A stretch of DNA of 59,473 nt. Source: Melioribacteraceae bacterium. Its GTDB lineage: Bacteria; Bacteroidota; Ignavibacteria; Ignavibacteriales; Melioribacteraceae. The stretch spans positions 1 through 59,473 of the forward strand of contig JAKIUC010000026.1 of the NCBI GenBank assembly GCA_021647785.1, in the 5' to 3' direction. Made by a program: the position numbers and the translations under genes. Below are positions 27,496 through 35,529 of the stretch, piece by piece (position 1 is the first letter of the stretch; each line of letters opens with the position of its first letter). The notes beneath the pieces were generated by a model. It saw only the letters and a list, made by a program, of their open reading frames with translations. It ran no database searches and was not told the origin of the DNA.

Positions 27496-28377
27496 ATGAA
27501 TAGTCCTTTGCAAAATAGCTTTCGCATACAAATAAAGTCCCTATATAAGTTTGACTTTCAGGACTTCATTACTAAACTCTTTATGTTTAAATATGGGGCT
27601 GAAAATTATACACCACCTCGTGACATAAAAGATAAAGGAGCAGATGGCATAATAACTAAAACGGAAACAGTTGTTGCCTGTTATGGACCTGAAAAGATTG
27701 ACGAAAAGAGATATACCAAAAAAATAGAAGATGACTTTAAATCATATTCTGATAATTGGCAATCGAAGTATGAAAACTGGATGTTTGTTACAAATAACGA
27801 TATTCCAGAGTGGGCTATTAAGAAAATCAATTTATTAAAAAAAGACAGTTCCCCTGTTGGATTAAAAAATCTATTGCAAATAGTTGATGAATTATCAAGT
27901 TTTCAGAAAAGAGAAATAGGAAATTATCTAAATGTTGAAAAAGAGTTATTTGCACAAGATTATCTAAAAGAAATAATTGAAGATTTGATTAAAGAAATTT
28001 CATTTACTGATAAAAATATTGAATATAAAAAACAGATATATTTCCCTGATAAAGTAAGTCTGAATTATAAACAAGAAGACATAGAAAGTATTTTTCACGA
28101 GTATGATATTTATTTTGAGAATGGAGTTTTTAATGAAATAAAAAGTCTGTTATTTGGATACGAAGATGAAGATACAAACAAATTAAAAGTTCGTATCATT
28201 AGTGATTTTAACAACAAATCTGGAGACTTTAAAAGTCGTTTACAACAATTAACAGAAAAGTATTTGGATAAATATTCAAGCGAAAATGATGATGAATATT
28301 TATTTTATATCAGAGCAGTATTAATCTACCTTTTTGAACAATGTTTAATAGGAAGTAAAACTAAGGGTGAATTATGA
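27496..28377 (+). CDS. ABC-3C system effector with nuclease-like N-terminal domain
   Basis: The N-terminal ~130 residues include YKFDFQDFITKLF, DIKDKGADGII and a Gly-rich strand VVACYGPE, resembling a restriction-endonuclease fold in which the usual ExK is not obvious. The C-terminal half (about 150-293) is a helical domain of the type found in ABC-three-component (ABC-3C) effectors. The gene overlaps the small middle component by 4 bp and is followed by the DUF2326-type ATPase, which is the diagnostic three-gene order. Function in conflict with phages or plasmids is inferred from the family. Confidence 0.65.
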   Translation: MNSPLQNSFRIQIKSLYKFDFQDFITKLFMFKYGAENYTPPRDIKDKGADGIITKTETVVACYGPEKIDEKRYTKKIEDDFKSYSDNWQSKYENWMFVTNNDIPEWAIKKINLLKKDSSPVGLKNLLQIVDELSSFQKREIGNYLNVEKELFAQDYLKEIIEDLIKEISFTDKNIEYKKQIYFPDKVSLNYKQEDIESIFHEYDIYFENGVFNEIKSLLFGYEDEDTNKLKVRIISDFNNKSGDFKSRLQQLTEKYLDKYSSENDDEYLFYIRAVLIYLFEQCLIGSKTKGEL

Positions 28378-28640
28378 TATTACCACATCCTGAAACCGAT
28401 TTTTCCACAAATATATTAGTTGTAGCAACTGATATAATAAAGGAACTTAAACATCATAAAAAGACGGTACTTTTAGAAAAGGTTATGCAATCTTTTCTAA
28501 ATAAAGATATAAAACGCACACCTGATTTATTTATAAAAAGCTTAGTTTTTCTTTACAGTTTTGGGTTAATAGAATATGACAATTATAAAGTTAAATTAAC
28601 ACCAAGAACAAGAAAACAACAAATAAATTTATTTGAATAA
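28374..28640 (+). CDS. ABC-3C system middle component (small winged-helix protein)
   Basis: The 88-residue protein begins MILPHPETDFSTNILVVATD and continues with a helix-turn-helix-like stretch and a final strand GLIEYDNYKVKLTP, typical of the small winged-helix middle components. It overlaps the effector gene by 4 nt (ATGA) and ends 5 bp before the ATPase gene, so the three are one translation unit. The subgroup is probably close to middle component 6, judged by the start MILP. Confidence 0.65.
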   Translation: MILPHPETDFSTNILVVATDIIKELKHHKKTVLLEKVMQSFLNKDIKRTPDLFIKSLVFLYSFGLIEYDNYKVKLTPRTRKQQINLFE

Positions 28641-28645
28641 TTACT

Positions 28646-30439
28646 ATGATAAAACGATTATTTTCAAATACAGGACTACTATTAAAGGATTATAAATTTC
28701 ATTCTGGAATTAATATCATTTTGGGTAAATATTCAGGTAAAAAAGAAGCCACAGGAGTAAATGGAATTGGTAAATCAACTTTAATTAGATTAATTGACTA
28801 TACTTTTCTTTCAGATAGTGCTCAGAAAATATTTTCTAATAAAAAGTATGATTTTCTAAGAAAAGATGAACACGATATTATTTTAGAATTTGAAATTGAC
28901 AACAGAACATATTTCATAAAAAGAGACTTTCATAAAAAATCGGATATATATTTTGGAACATCACTAAACAAACTTGATGGATTTGAAAAAACTGATTTTA
29001 AGACTGTTTTGACAAACTTATTTCTACCAGTAGAAAAAGACGATGTTTTTTTTGATGGGAACAAATTCAGAACAATTTTTGACTTTTTCATAAAAGATGA
29101 TTTGGATAATCAAAAAAGATTTGACCCTTTAAATTTTTTGAAATACAATGCAAGCGTAAAAGAAAAAGCTATATATAATTTCTTCTTGCTTAATTTACCT
29201 ACTAAACATCTAATTAATTACAACGAGCAATCAAAAGAATATGAAAAATTCAATACTGCAATAAATACCGCTGAAGAAAAAATTAAAATTGAAACTGGTA
29301 AATCAATTCAAGAATACAAAAGCGAACGTATAAATATAGACCAAAGAATAATTTTACTCGAAAATAGTTTAGACAATTATCATTTTATTGAAAAATATAA
29401 AGATATTGAGAAACAGTTGGTTGAAGTAACTAAACAAATTAACACCAAACTTACTGAATACAACTCGTTAGATAATAAATTGAATAAAATAAGAGAGAGT
29501 TATAATGTAAATCAAAATATCGAGACTAAAGAAATTCGAAAAATATATAACGAAGTAGTTGAAAATTTCGGAAATCAGGTTGCCAAAACATTAGACGAAG
29601 TAATTGATTTTAAAAACAACATATTAGCAAACAGAAAAAAGTATTTGATACAGAAAGAAGATAGACTGCAAAAAGCAATAAATGAAGTTTTAAATGACAT
29701 TTCCAATTTAGAAACTAAACGCAGTAATTTTTATAAATCATTAGACGAAAAAGGGGCATTAGATAGTGTAAAAAACACTTATGAAGAATTGATAATTGAA
29801 AAAACCGACTTAGAAAGAAACGTACAAGTAATTAAGCAGATTGATGAATATCAGGAAATGCTTACTAAATTGAATGTAACAATTAGTGAAGTAAAACTAT
29901 TAATCTCACAAGAATTAAAAAAGTTTGAAGGTAAAGTAGATGAATTAAGGAAATTGTTTATTGACATACTAAAGAATGCCATTTTTGTTGATGAAAGTTA
30001 TGATAACGCTTATTTTGATATAGTTCCTAAGCCTACAGCAAATCGTAAAAAACTGCCTTTTGACATTGAAATAGAAATACCCAAAGCCGATGCACTTGGG
30101 CAATCACGGTTAAAAATTGTAGCCTATGACTTAATGGTGTTTTTATATAATATTGTCAATGATAGAAAACTGCCTGATTTTTTAATTCACGATGGAGTTT
30201 TTCACGGTATTTCGTTAAAAACAAGAATTAATACAATAAACTATGTTTATCATAAATACCTTGAAAATGCTAAACATAAACAGTTTCAATACATTATGAC
30301 TTTTAATGAAGATGAAATTACGATTCCCGATGATAAAATAAAAGAATACGGAAATTTTGATTTTAACTTTCAGGATAGTATTGTAGCAGAATTTCAAGAT
30401 GTAGCAGAAAAAACTATTTTCAAACGAATTTTTGGATAA
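28646..30439 (+). CDS. ABC-3C system SMC-like ATPase (DUF2326 type)
   Basis: The Walker A motif is GVNGIGKST at residues 37-45, within the N-terminal IILGKYSGKKEATGVNGIGKSTLIRLIDY block. Residues about 200-440 form long coiled coils, as in SMC/RecN-like ATPases. The C-terminal ATPase half holds LPDFLIHDGVFHGISLKTRINTI, the DUF2326-type Walker B/D-loop region. In ABC-3C systems the ATPase is thought to sense a DNA or replication state and license the effector. It ends the block, 15 bp before the attC-like site at 30455. Confidence 0.8.
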   Translation: MIKRLFSNTGLLLKDYKFHSGINIILGKYSGKKEATGVNGIGKSTLIRLIDYTFLSDSAQKIFSNKKYDFLRKDEHDIILEFEIDNRTYFIKRDFHKKSDIYFGTSLNKLDGFEKTDFKTVLTNLFLPVEKDDVFFDGNKFRTIFDFFIKDDLDNQKRFDPLNFLKYNASVKEKAIYNFFLLNLPTKHLINYNEQSKEYEKFNTAINTAEEKIKIETGKSIQEYKSERINIDQRIILLENSLDNYHFIEKYKDIEKQLVEVTKQINTKLTEYNSLDNKLNKIRESYNVNQNIETKEIRKIYNEVVENFGNQVAKTLDEVIDFKNNILANRKKYLIQKEDRLQKAINEVLNDISNLETKRSNFYKSLDEKGALDSVKNTYEELIIEKTDLERNVQVIKQIDEYQEMLTKLNVTISEVKLLISQELKKFEGKVDELRKLFIDILKNAIFVDESYDNAYFDIVPKPTANRKKLPFDIEIEIPKADALGQSRLKIVAYDLMVFLYNIVNDRKLPDFLIHDGVFHGISLKTRINTINYVYHKYLENAKHKQFQYIMTFNEDEITIPDDKIKEYGNFDFNFQDSIVAEFQDVAEKTIFKRIFG

Positions 30440-30454
30440 ACCAGATGAAAAAAC

Positions 30455-30584
30455 GCCCTACAACAAAAGCTATAAGCAATTGCGGTTAAAGTGTTAAACT
30501 TGGCATAATCTAATCAATAAACTTACCAACAATTATAAGTGTAGCAATAGTATACGCAACTGCTCATAGCAAGATCGTTATGTG
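30455..30584 (+). repeat. attC-like recombination site after the ABC-3C genes
   Basis: The left arm is GCCCTACAAC then GCTATAAGCAATTGCGG. The right arm, read in reverse complement, is CACATAAC then GCTATGAGCAGTTGCG. The inner boxes agree at 14 of 16 bases, and the AAC bases occupy matching positions with spacers of 4 and 6. The right end carries GTTATGTG (30577-30584), like an integron R' box with G|TT. The outer box GCCCTACAAC pairs with GTTGTAGGGC at the other end of the block. Confidence 0.65.
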
Positions 30585-30606
30585 TAATTAAGGAAAAAGT
30601 TGAGAT

Positions 30607-31236
30607 ATGAGTAAACCAGAGATAGAAGCGAAAATTGAATATCAAAAAATCATTGGAGAGGTGCATTCAGGCGGATATCAACCTATTCGGTTCTCAAGAG
30701 TCAAATACAAAGCAAGTTCGGAGATACACATTGACATTAGACAGTTTCAAAGAGGATATGATGATGAAGGTGAAGATGTGTTCTTTCCAACAAAAAAAGG
30801 ATTTCAGTTTTTAGAACGAGATTTTAATCGAGTAATTAAGGAATACACTCTACTTCCAAAAACCTATGTTCATCCTGAAATTGTTGAAAAGAGTTTTTCT
30901 TTGCTGGAAAATGCCGAGTATGAAAGTGCAGTATTTCAAGCATTTAAAGCACTTGAGACTAACATTAGAAAGAAGATTGGAGCGAAACCTGAAGAAATAG
31001 GCGTAAGATTAATAAGGAAAGCCTTTCACCCAGAAAATGGAAAATTGACTGATTATAAATTACCAAAATCAGAAAGAGAAGCATTTACTAATTACATCGC
31101 GGGTGCATTTGGGTTTTACAAAAATCCCTGTTCTTCTAGAGATATTGAAATAGATTTTATATCAGCCTTTGACCGAATTGTAGTTGCAAGTGACTTACTA
31201 AAAGTAATAGAAAAATCGGAGTTAAAAGAAAAATAA
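30607..31236 (+). CDS. PC4-like ssDNA-binding domain fused to TIGR02391 (HEPN-like) domain
   Basis: Residues about 15-75 (YQPIRFSRVKYKASSEIHIDIRQF ... EDVFFPTKKGFQFLERDF) match the PC4/YdbC fold that binds single-stranded DNA. Residues about 85-205 match TIGR02391 (YVHPEIVEKSFSLLENAEYESAVFQAFKALE ... FTNYIAGAFGFYKNP). Many family members end this block with RNPxxHR, an HEPN-like RNase motif. Here it reads KNPCSSR, so the His is missing and RNase activity is doubtful. It lies alone between two attC-like sites, and a defence role is likely but unproven. Confidence 0.78.
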   Translation: MSKPEIEAKIEYQKIIGEVHSGGYQPIRFSRVKYKASSEIHIDIRQFQRGYDDEGEDVFFPTKKGFQFLERDFNRVIKEYTLLPKTYVHPEIVEKSFSLLENAEYESAVFQAFKALETNIRKKIGAKPEEIGVRLIRKAFHPENGKLTDYKLPKSEREAFTNYIAGAFGFYKNPCSSRDIEIDFISAFDRIVVASDLLKVIEKSELKEK

Positions 31237-31239
31237 AAG

Positions 31240-31371
31240 GGCATAACAATGTATAAAAATAATAGCCGAGATAGCAGTAAATTAAAGGGTTGTAGCTCGT
31301 TTGAACTTTCTTGTAAATTGAAAGTTTTGTGCTTCAAAATCGCTTACTTTTCATATACTAAACGTTGCTCC
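31240..31371 (+). repeat. Second attC-like site, after the TIGR02391 gene
   Basis: The left arm is GGCATAAC followed by TATAA and GCCG. The right arm in reverse complement begins GGAGCAAC followed by GTATATG and AAGCG. AAC sits at matching positions and the right end is CGTTGCTCC. CATAAC is the reverse complement of the GTTATG that opens this cassette at 30577. The inner pairing is weaker than in the first site. The remaining ~267 bp up to the next gene show nothing convincing. Confidence 0.45.
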
Positions 31372-31638
31372 AGAATTTTTGCGAGAAAAATTAAATTGAG
31401 AGCAATTGGGTGTAAAAATTTCTGTTCCACTCTGTATGGAGTGATAAAATTCTCATTCAAAAGGAATACCGTTGTAAAAAAAATGTACTTTGTCATTGAT
31501 GTCAAAATATTGATATGCAATAATATTTTGCAGTCCCATAAGTATCTTCCATTAATATGAGAATAATTTTGAAGTAAAGTTGTACTTGAATCTGTGCTAT
31601 ACTTAAACTAATAACCAATAATTTTGTATATTAAAGTT

Positions 31639-32124
31639 ATGATTAAACAACTAGTATTCATATTGTTAATTGTTTCATCAATATCTTTTTCGCAATTTAA
31701 GGATAAAGATATTACCCCAACTATTTTTGATGGTATATCAAACTACTCACCATCTGGTTTTTTATCAAACTTCTTAAATCCAAATAACTTTAAAATGAAC
31801 CATTCGGTTGGTATGTCTTATTCAGCATTTGGCAGTAGTGGAGTTGCACTCAGTACATACACCAATTCAATGGCTTTCCGATTAACAGAAAATTTAAATT
31901 TTCAAGTTGATGCAAGTCTTGTTGCCTCCCCTTATAGTTCTTTTGGAAAAGCTCATCAAAACGAAATTAATGGAATTTACATAACTCGGGCACAACTTAA
32001 TTACAAAATTTCTGAAAATTCAAATCTGATGATTCAATATATCAACCCCGCTCCTGGTATGTATTACAACAGTTATTACAACTCCTCTCCATTTTCAAGA
32101 GATAGATTTATAAGAGGGTTTTAA
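31639..32124 (+). CDS. Hypothetical secreted beta-rich protein, 161 aa
   Basis: A signal peptide (about residues 1-18, MIKQLVFILLIVSSISFS) is followed by FSNYSPSGFLSNF-like and NHSVGMSYSAFGSSGVALSTYTNSMAFRLTENLNFQVD strands. The alternating pattern and terminal aromatic residues suggest a small outer-membrane or beta-barrel-associated protein. A TTG at 31624 is an alternative start, but ATG 31639 gives a normal signal peptide. The family was not identified. Confidence 0.7.
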   Translation: MIKQLVFILLIVSSISFSQFKDKDITPTIFDGISNYSPSGFLSNFLNPNNFKMNHSVGMSYSAFGSSGVALSTYTNSMAFRLTENLNFQVDASLVASPYSSFGKAHQNEINGIYITRAQLNYKISENSNLMIQYINPAPGMYYNSYYNSSPFSRDRFIRGF

Positions 32125-32166
32125 ATCTCAAATTTTCTTATTTTTACCATTCTAATTTTAAAATAC

Positions 32167-32285
32167 TATACCGACAATGAAATGGTTTTTCCAAAAACGG
32201 AACAGGTCGGAAATTCAAAAATAGATATTGTCGGTATATAACATCAAAATTGTCCCGCAGAGCGGGACAATTTGTGTTGTGTATA
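32167..32285. repeat. Palindromic repeat, family P (two-hairpin copy)
   Basis: The first hairpin uses ATACCGACAAT and ATTGTCGGTAT. The second uses AAATTGTCCCGC and GCGGGACAATTT. The right end TTTGTGTTGTGTATA is shared with copies at 2686-2849 and 9822-9855. It lies between a gene end and the LytR_C gene, with no protein-coding potential. Confidence 0.7.
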
Positions 32286-32343
32286 TTTTGATAGAATTAA
32301 TTAACTTTGGTATTAAGTAAAGATACTTTGGACAGTAAAAAAT

Positions 32344-32802
32344 ATGAATAATGTTAAGACATCAATGAATAATTTTGTGCTTAATATTTTAATATTTCTT
32401 CTATTAACTGTAATTATTTATCTCGCATATTCAGTTTTTATTAAATTAAATATGAACGAAATTACTGAAACAGAATTAAGAGATTACGGAACACGTGCTG
32501 AAATTATTCAAGTAGAAGTGTTAAATGGATGTGGAGTTAGTGGAATTGCAGATAGGTTTACCGACTTTCTACGCGAGAATGATGTTGATGTTGTAAAGAC
32601 TGGAAACTACATTCAATTTGATATTGATGAAACAATTGTTATTGATAGAATTGGCAATAAAGCAAATTCAGATTATGTTGCTGAACTTTTAAATGTTCGG
32701 GAAGGGAATTCGATTACACAAATAAATAACGATTATTTTGTTGATGTTACTGTTATTATTGGACGTGACTATTTTAAACAATCACCAATTAAAAAGGAAT
32801 AG
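32344..32802 (+). CDS. Membrane-anchored LytR_C domain protein
   Basis: One membrane helix (about residues 12-33) is followed by a ~90-residue LytR C-terminal-type domain beginning IIQVEVLNGCGVSGIADRFTDFLRENDVDVV and including ETIVIDRIGNKANSDYVAELL. This domain is found in cell-wall-associated proteins and in proteins beside rsfS, as here, where rsfS starts 4 bp after its stop. The exact function is unknown. Confidence 0.82.
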   Translation: MNNVKTSMNNFVLNILIFLLLTVIIYLAYSVFIKLNMNEITETELRDYGTRAEIIQVEVLNGCGVSGIADRFTDFLRENDVDVVKTGNYIQFDIDETIVIDRIGNKANSDYVAELLNVREGNSITQINNDYFVDVTVIIGRDYFKQSPIKKE

Positions 32803-32805
32803 ATT

Positions 32806-33153
32806 TTGGATGCTAAAGATTTTGCCGGAAGAATAGGAGAACTAATTCTTTCAAAAAAAGGATACGATATAAAAGTACTTGATTTAAGAGAGATATCATC
32901 TGTTGCAGATTATTTTATAATATGCTCTGCCGATTCACATATTCAAGTAAGAGCAATTGCCGATGAAGTAGATGATAAACTAAGAGATATTGGAATTAAA
33001 TGCCATTTCAAAGAAGGATACAATACTCTTAACTGGGTGCTGTTAGATTACTTTGATGTTGTTGTCCATATTTTTAAAACGGAAGCACGCGAATTTTATA
33101 ATTTAGAAAAACTTTGGGGCGATGCACCCACAGAAACAATTGTGGATGAGTAA
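32806..33153 (+). CDS. rsfS: Ribosomal silencing factor RsfS
   Basis: This 115-residue protein has the RsfS/Iojap core: KKGYDIKVLDLREISSVADYFIICSADSHIQVRAIADEVDD and later WVLLDYFDVVVHIFKTEAREFYNLEKLWGDA. RsfS binds L14 of the 50S subunit and blocks subunit joining during starvation. The start is TTG, 4 bp after the previous gene. The conserved downstream end is intact; the toxin-antitoxin insertion follows 200 bp later. Confidence 0.95.
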   Translation: MDAKDFAGRIGELILSKKGYDIKVLDLREISSVADYFIICSADSHIQVRAIADEVDDKLRDIGIKCHFKEGYNTLNWVLLDYFDVVVHIFKTEAREFYNLEKLWGDAPTETIVDE

Positions 33154-33280
33154 AGAGTGTACGAAATAGGAACTATCTGGTAATTATTATTGTTCGTTAC
33201 TTTTTGAAATTTGGAGCAAATGACTATACTTGGTTTATTGTAGAATGAATTAAACGATAATTCTTACAATATATAATCCC

Positions 33281-33290
33281 GTTACCACAC
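33281..33290 (+). other. Left boundary motif of the toxin-antitoxin cassette
   Basis: GTTACCACACATAG begins here. Its reverse complement CTATGTGTGGTAAC agrees at 12 of 14 bases with CTACGTGTGGCAAC (33837-33850) after the toxin gene. The motif TTACAATATATAA occurs just upstream (33264-33276), as in the boundary at 25569. The 204-bp gap shows no other feature. Confidence 0.5.
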
Positions 33291-33357
33291 ATAGTTTGGA
33301 AAGAAAAATAAAATAAAGAATCTCTATTATTTGTATCTTTGCTAAAAAGGAAGGATT

Positions 33358-33540
33358 ATGTTAACAAAAGAAAAAATTAAAACAACCATTGATTCTCTCC
33401 CTGACAACTTCACTATTGAGGATATAATCGAAGAACTGATTGTTCTTAACAAAATCGAACAAGGACTTAATGATGTAAAGAGAGGAAAGGTTTATACACC
33501 AGAGGAAGCAAAAAAGAGACTTAATAAATGGTTAAAATAG
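33358..33540 (+). CDS. Antitoxin of a RelE/ParE-type pair
   Basis: The 60-residue protein (LTKEKIKTTIDSLPDNFTIEDIIEELIVLNKIEQGLNDVKRGKVYTPEEAKKRLNKWLK) has the short helical core and the G-x-V/T-PEEA tail of antitoxins that precede RelE/ParE toxins. AAGGAAGG lies directly upstream as a ribosome-binding site. Its end overlaps the toxin start by 13 bp. The pair sits between rsfS and argS as a recent insertion. Confidence 0.82.
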   Translation: MLTKEKIKTTIDSLPDNFTIEDIIEELIVLNKIEQGLNDVKRGKVYTPEEAKKRLNKWLK

Positions 33541-33836
33541 TCTGGACTGATAGATCCGTAGCAGACTTGGATGATATTGCAGAATATATTGCAAAGGATT
33601 CTATTAAATATGCAAGTTTAACAATAAAGAAAATCTTTGATCAAACCCTGATTCTGGAAAATCAACCACTTATTGGCAGAATTGTTCCCGAACTAAATGA
33701 TAAAAAATTCAGAGAATTGATTATCGGGAATTACAGAGTCATTTATGAATACGACAGATTATCTGTTAACATTCTTACAGTCCACCACTCAAAAAGAGAC
33801 TTAAGAAAAAGAAACATAGTTTCGAACAAAGACTGA
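33528..33836 (+). CDS. RelE/ParE-superfamily toxin
   Basis: The 102-residue protein shows the family pattern VWTDRSVADLDDIAEYIAKDS, then PLIGRIVPEL and FRELIIGNYRVIYEY, ending with TVHHSKRDLRKR. The final HHxxR block and the Arg in GNYRVIYEY are the usual active-site positions. RelE-type members cut mRNA and ParE-type members poison gyrase; sequence alone does not decide. It overlaps the antitoxin gene by 13 bp. Confidence 0.86.
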   Translation: MVKIVWTDRSVADLDDIAEYIAKDSIKYASLTIKKIFDQTLILENQPLIGRIVPELNDKKFRELIIGNYRVIYEYDRLSVNILTVHHSKRDLRKRNIVSNKD

Positions 33837-33873
33837 CTACGTGTGGCAACATTGGCTATAAGCAATGGCGGGT
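33837..33873 (+). repeat. attC-like half site after the toxin gene
   Basis: CTACGTGTGGCAAC is followed by GGCTATAAGCAATGGCGGG. The inner box GCTATAAGCAATKGCGG matches the site at 30455 at 16 of 17 positions. No right-hand arm is visible before the argS ribosome-binding site, so it may be truncated. Confidence 0.5.
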
Positions 33874-33900
33874 ATTAAAATTTTAATAATGGAGATTTAA

Positions 33901-35529
33901 TTGAAAGAATACTTAAAAAATATTTTTGAAGAAGCAGCAAAAGTTTCACCATATTTAAATGAAAAACAAATTGCTTTTTCAGTCCCAAATCAGAAAGGGC
34001 ATGGCGATTTATCAACAAATATTGCAATGCTTTTAACTAAGGTGTTGAAAAAAAAACCGCGAGAAATTGCAAATGAAATAATTGAAAATTTAAATTATGA
34101 TAAAGAAGTAATTGAAAAAGTTGAGATTGCTGGACCTGGATTTATAAATTTCGTTTTCACTCCAAAATTTCTTTCAAAAATAATTATCCAAATTGATAAA
34201 GAAAAAAGTGAGTTTGGAAAATCGGAAAAATATATTGGTAAAAGTGCAAATGTAGAGTTTGTTTCGGCGAACCCAACAGGACCGCTAACTGTAGGGCATG
34301 GTAGGAATGCAATTATTGGAGATACAGTTTCTAATTTATTGGAATGGGTTGGGTATAGTGTTGATAGAGAGTACTACTTCAATAATGCTGGCAGACAGAT
34401 GCGAGTACTTGGGGAGTCTGTGCAGCTTAGGTATCGCGAATTACTTGGTGAAGAAATTGATTTCACGGATGAGCATTACCAAGGTGAGTATATTAAAGAA
34501 GTAGCTCAACTTTTGGTTGATGAATATGGAGATAAACTCCTTAATGAAAAAGATGAATCGGTGTTTAAAGCTAAAGCAGAGAGTGAAATATTTAAGGAAA
34601 TTAAAGAGACACTTAAAAATCTTGATATTGAAATGAAAACATTTTTCAATGAAGATTCTCTTTATAAGGATAAGAAAATAGAATCGGTACTTGCAGAATT
34701 TAAGGATAAGGGATTATCGTACGAAAGTGATAATGCAGTGTGGCTTAAACTAACCGAGCTTGGTAATGAACAAGATAAAGTAATGGTTAAAGCTACTGGA
34801 GAGCCTACATACCGCTTGCCCGATATTGCATACCACACAACAAAATTTGATAGAGGTTATGATAAAATTATTGATGTATTTGGTTCTGACCATAACGCTA
34901 CTTTCCCGGATGTGAAGGCTGGAGTAGGGGCATTGGGTTTTGATGCTGATAAAATTGATGTTTTAATATATCAATTTGTTACTATTATTGAAAAAGGTAA
35001 AGTAGTAAAAATGTCAACCCGTAAAGCAAATTATATAACATTGGATGAACTAACCGAGTCTGTTGGAAAAGATGTTGTTCGGTATTTCTTTAATATGAGA
35101 AGTCTTTCAAGTCATCTAAATTTTGATATTGATTTAGCCAAAAAACAATCTGAAGAGAATCCGGTGTTTTATTTACAATATGCCCATGCAAGAATATCCT
35201 CAATTCTTAGAATGACAAAAGAGCAAAATTTATTAGCCTCAATGGAAAATCTCGAATTATTAAATACCACAGCAGAAGTTAACTTGATGAAAATACTTCA
35301 CCAATTTTGTGATGAAGTTTTGTACAGTGCAGAGAGTTATGAACCACACAGAATTGCAAACTATCTTGAGGAGCTGGCAGCAAGTTTCCACCGGTTTTAT
35401 ACTGATTGCAGAATTTTAGGAACTGAACAAAAATTGGCAGAAGCACGTATAGCCCTTGCTATGGCTACTCAGTTTGTTATCCGAAATGGGTTATCAATTC
35501 TTGGTGTTACTGCTCCCGATAGAATGTAG
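33901..35529 (+). CDS. argS: Arginyl-tRNA synthetase
   Basis: Class I motifs are present: ANPTGPLTVGHGRNA carries the HIGH-type VGHG sequence, and KVVKMSTRKANYITLDEL is the KMSK-like loop. The N-terminal Add-1 domain and the C-terminal DALR anticodon domain (SFHRFYTDCRIL ... RIALAMATQFVIRNGLSILGVTAPDRM) are complete, giving 542 residues. The start is TTG 33901 with GGAG 7 bp upstream. Its last 36 bp overlap the converging comF-like gene. Confidence 0.97.
   Translation: MKEYLKNIFEEAAKVSPYLNEKQIAFSVPNQKGHGDLSTNIAMLLTKVLKKKPREIANEIIENLNYDKEVIEKVEIAGPGFINFVFTPKFLSKIIIQIDKEKSEFGKSEKYIGKSANVEFVSANPTGPLTVGHGRNAIIGDTVSNLLEWVGYSVDREYYFNNAGRQMRVLGESVQLRYRELLGEEIDFTDEHYQGEYIKEVAQLLVDEYGDKLLNEKDESVFKAKAESEIFKEIKETLKNLDIEMKTFFNEDSLYKDKKIESVLAEFKDKGLSYESDNAVWLKLTELGNEQDKVMVKATGEPTYRLPDIAYHTTKFDRGYDKIIDVFGSDHNATFPDVKAGVGALGFDADKIDVLIYQFVTIIEKGKVVKMSTRKANYITLDELTESVGKDVVRYFFNMRSLSSHLNFDIDLAKKQSEENPVFYLQYAHARISSILRMTKEQNLLASMENLELLNTTAEVNLMKILHQFCDEVLYSAESYEPHRIANYLEELAASFHRFYTDCRILGTEQKLAEARIALAMATQFVIRNGLSILGVTAPDRM

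Noticed and set aside
31249-31560. Plus-strand ORF of 103 aa after the TIGR02391 gene
   Set aside because: Most of it overlaps the attC-like site, and the translation has an odd Cys/Lys/Phe-rich composition without any motif.
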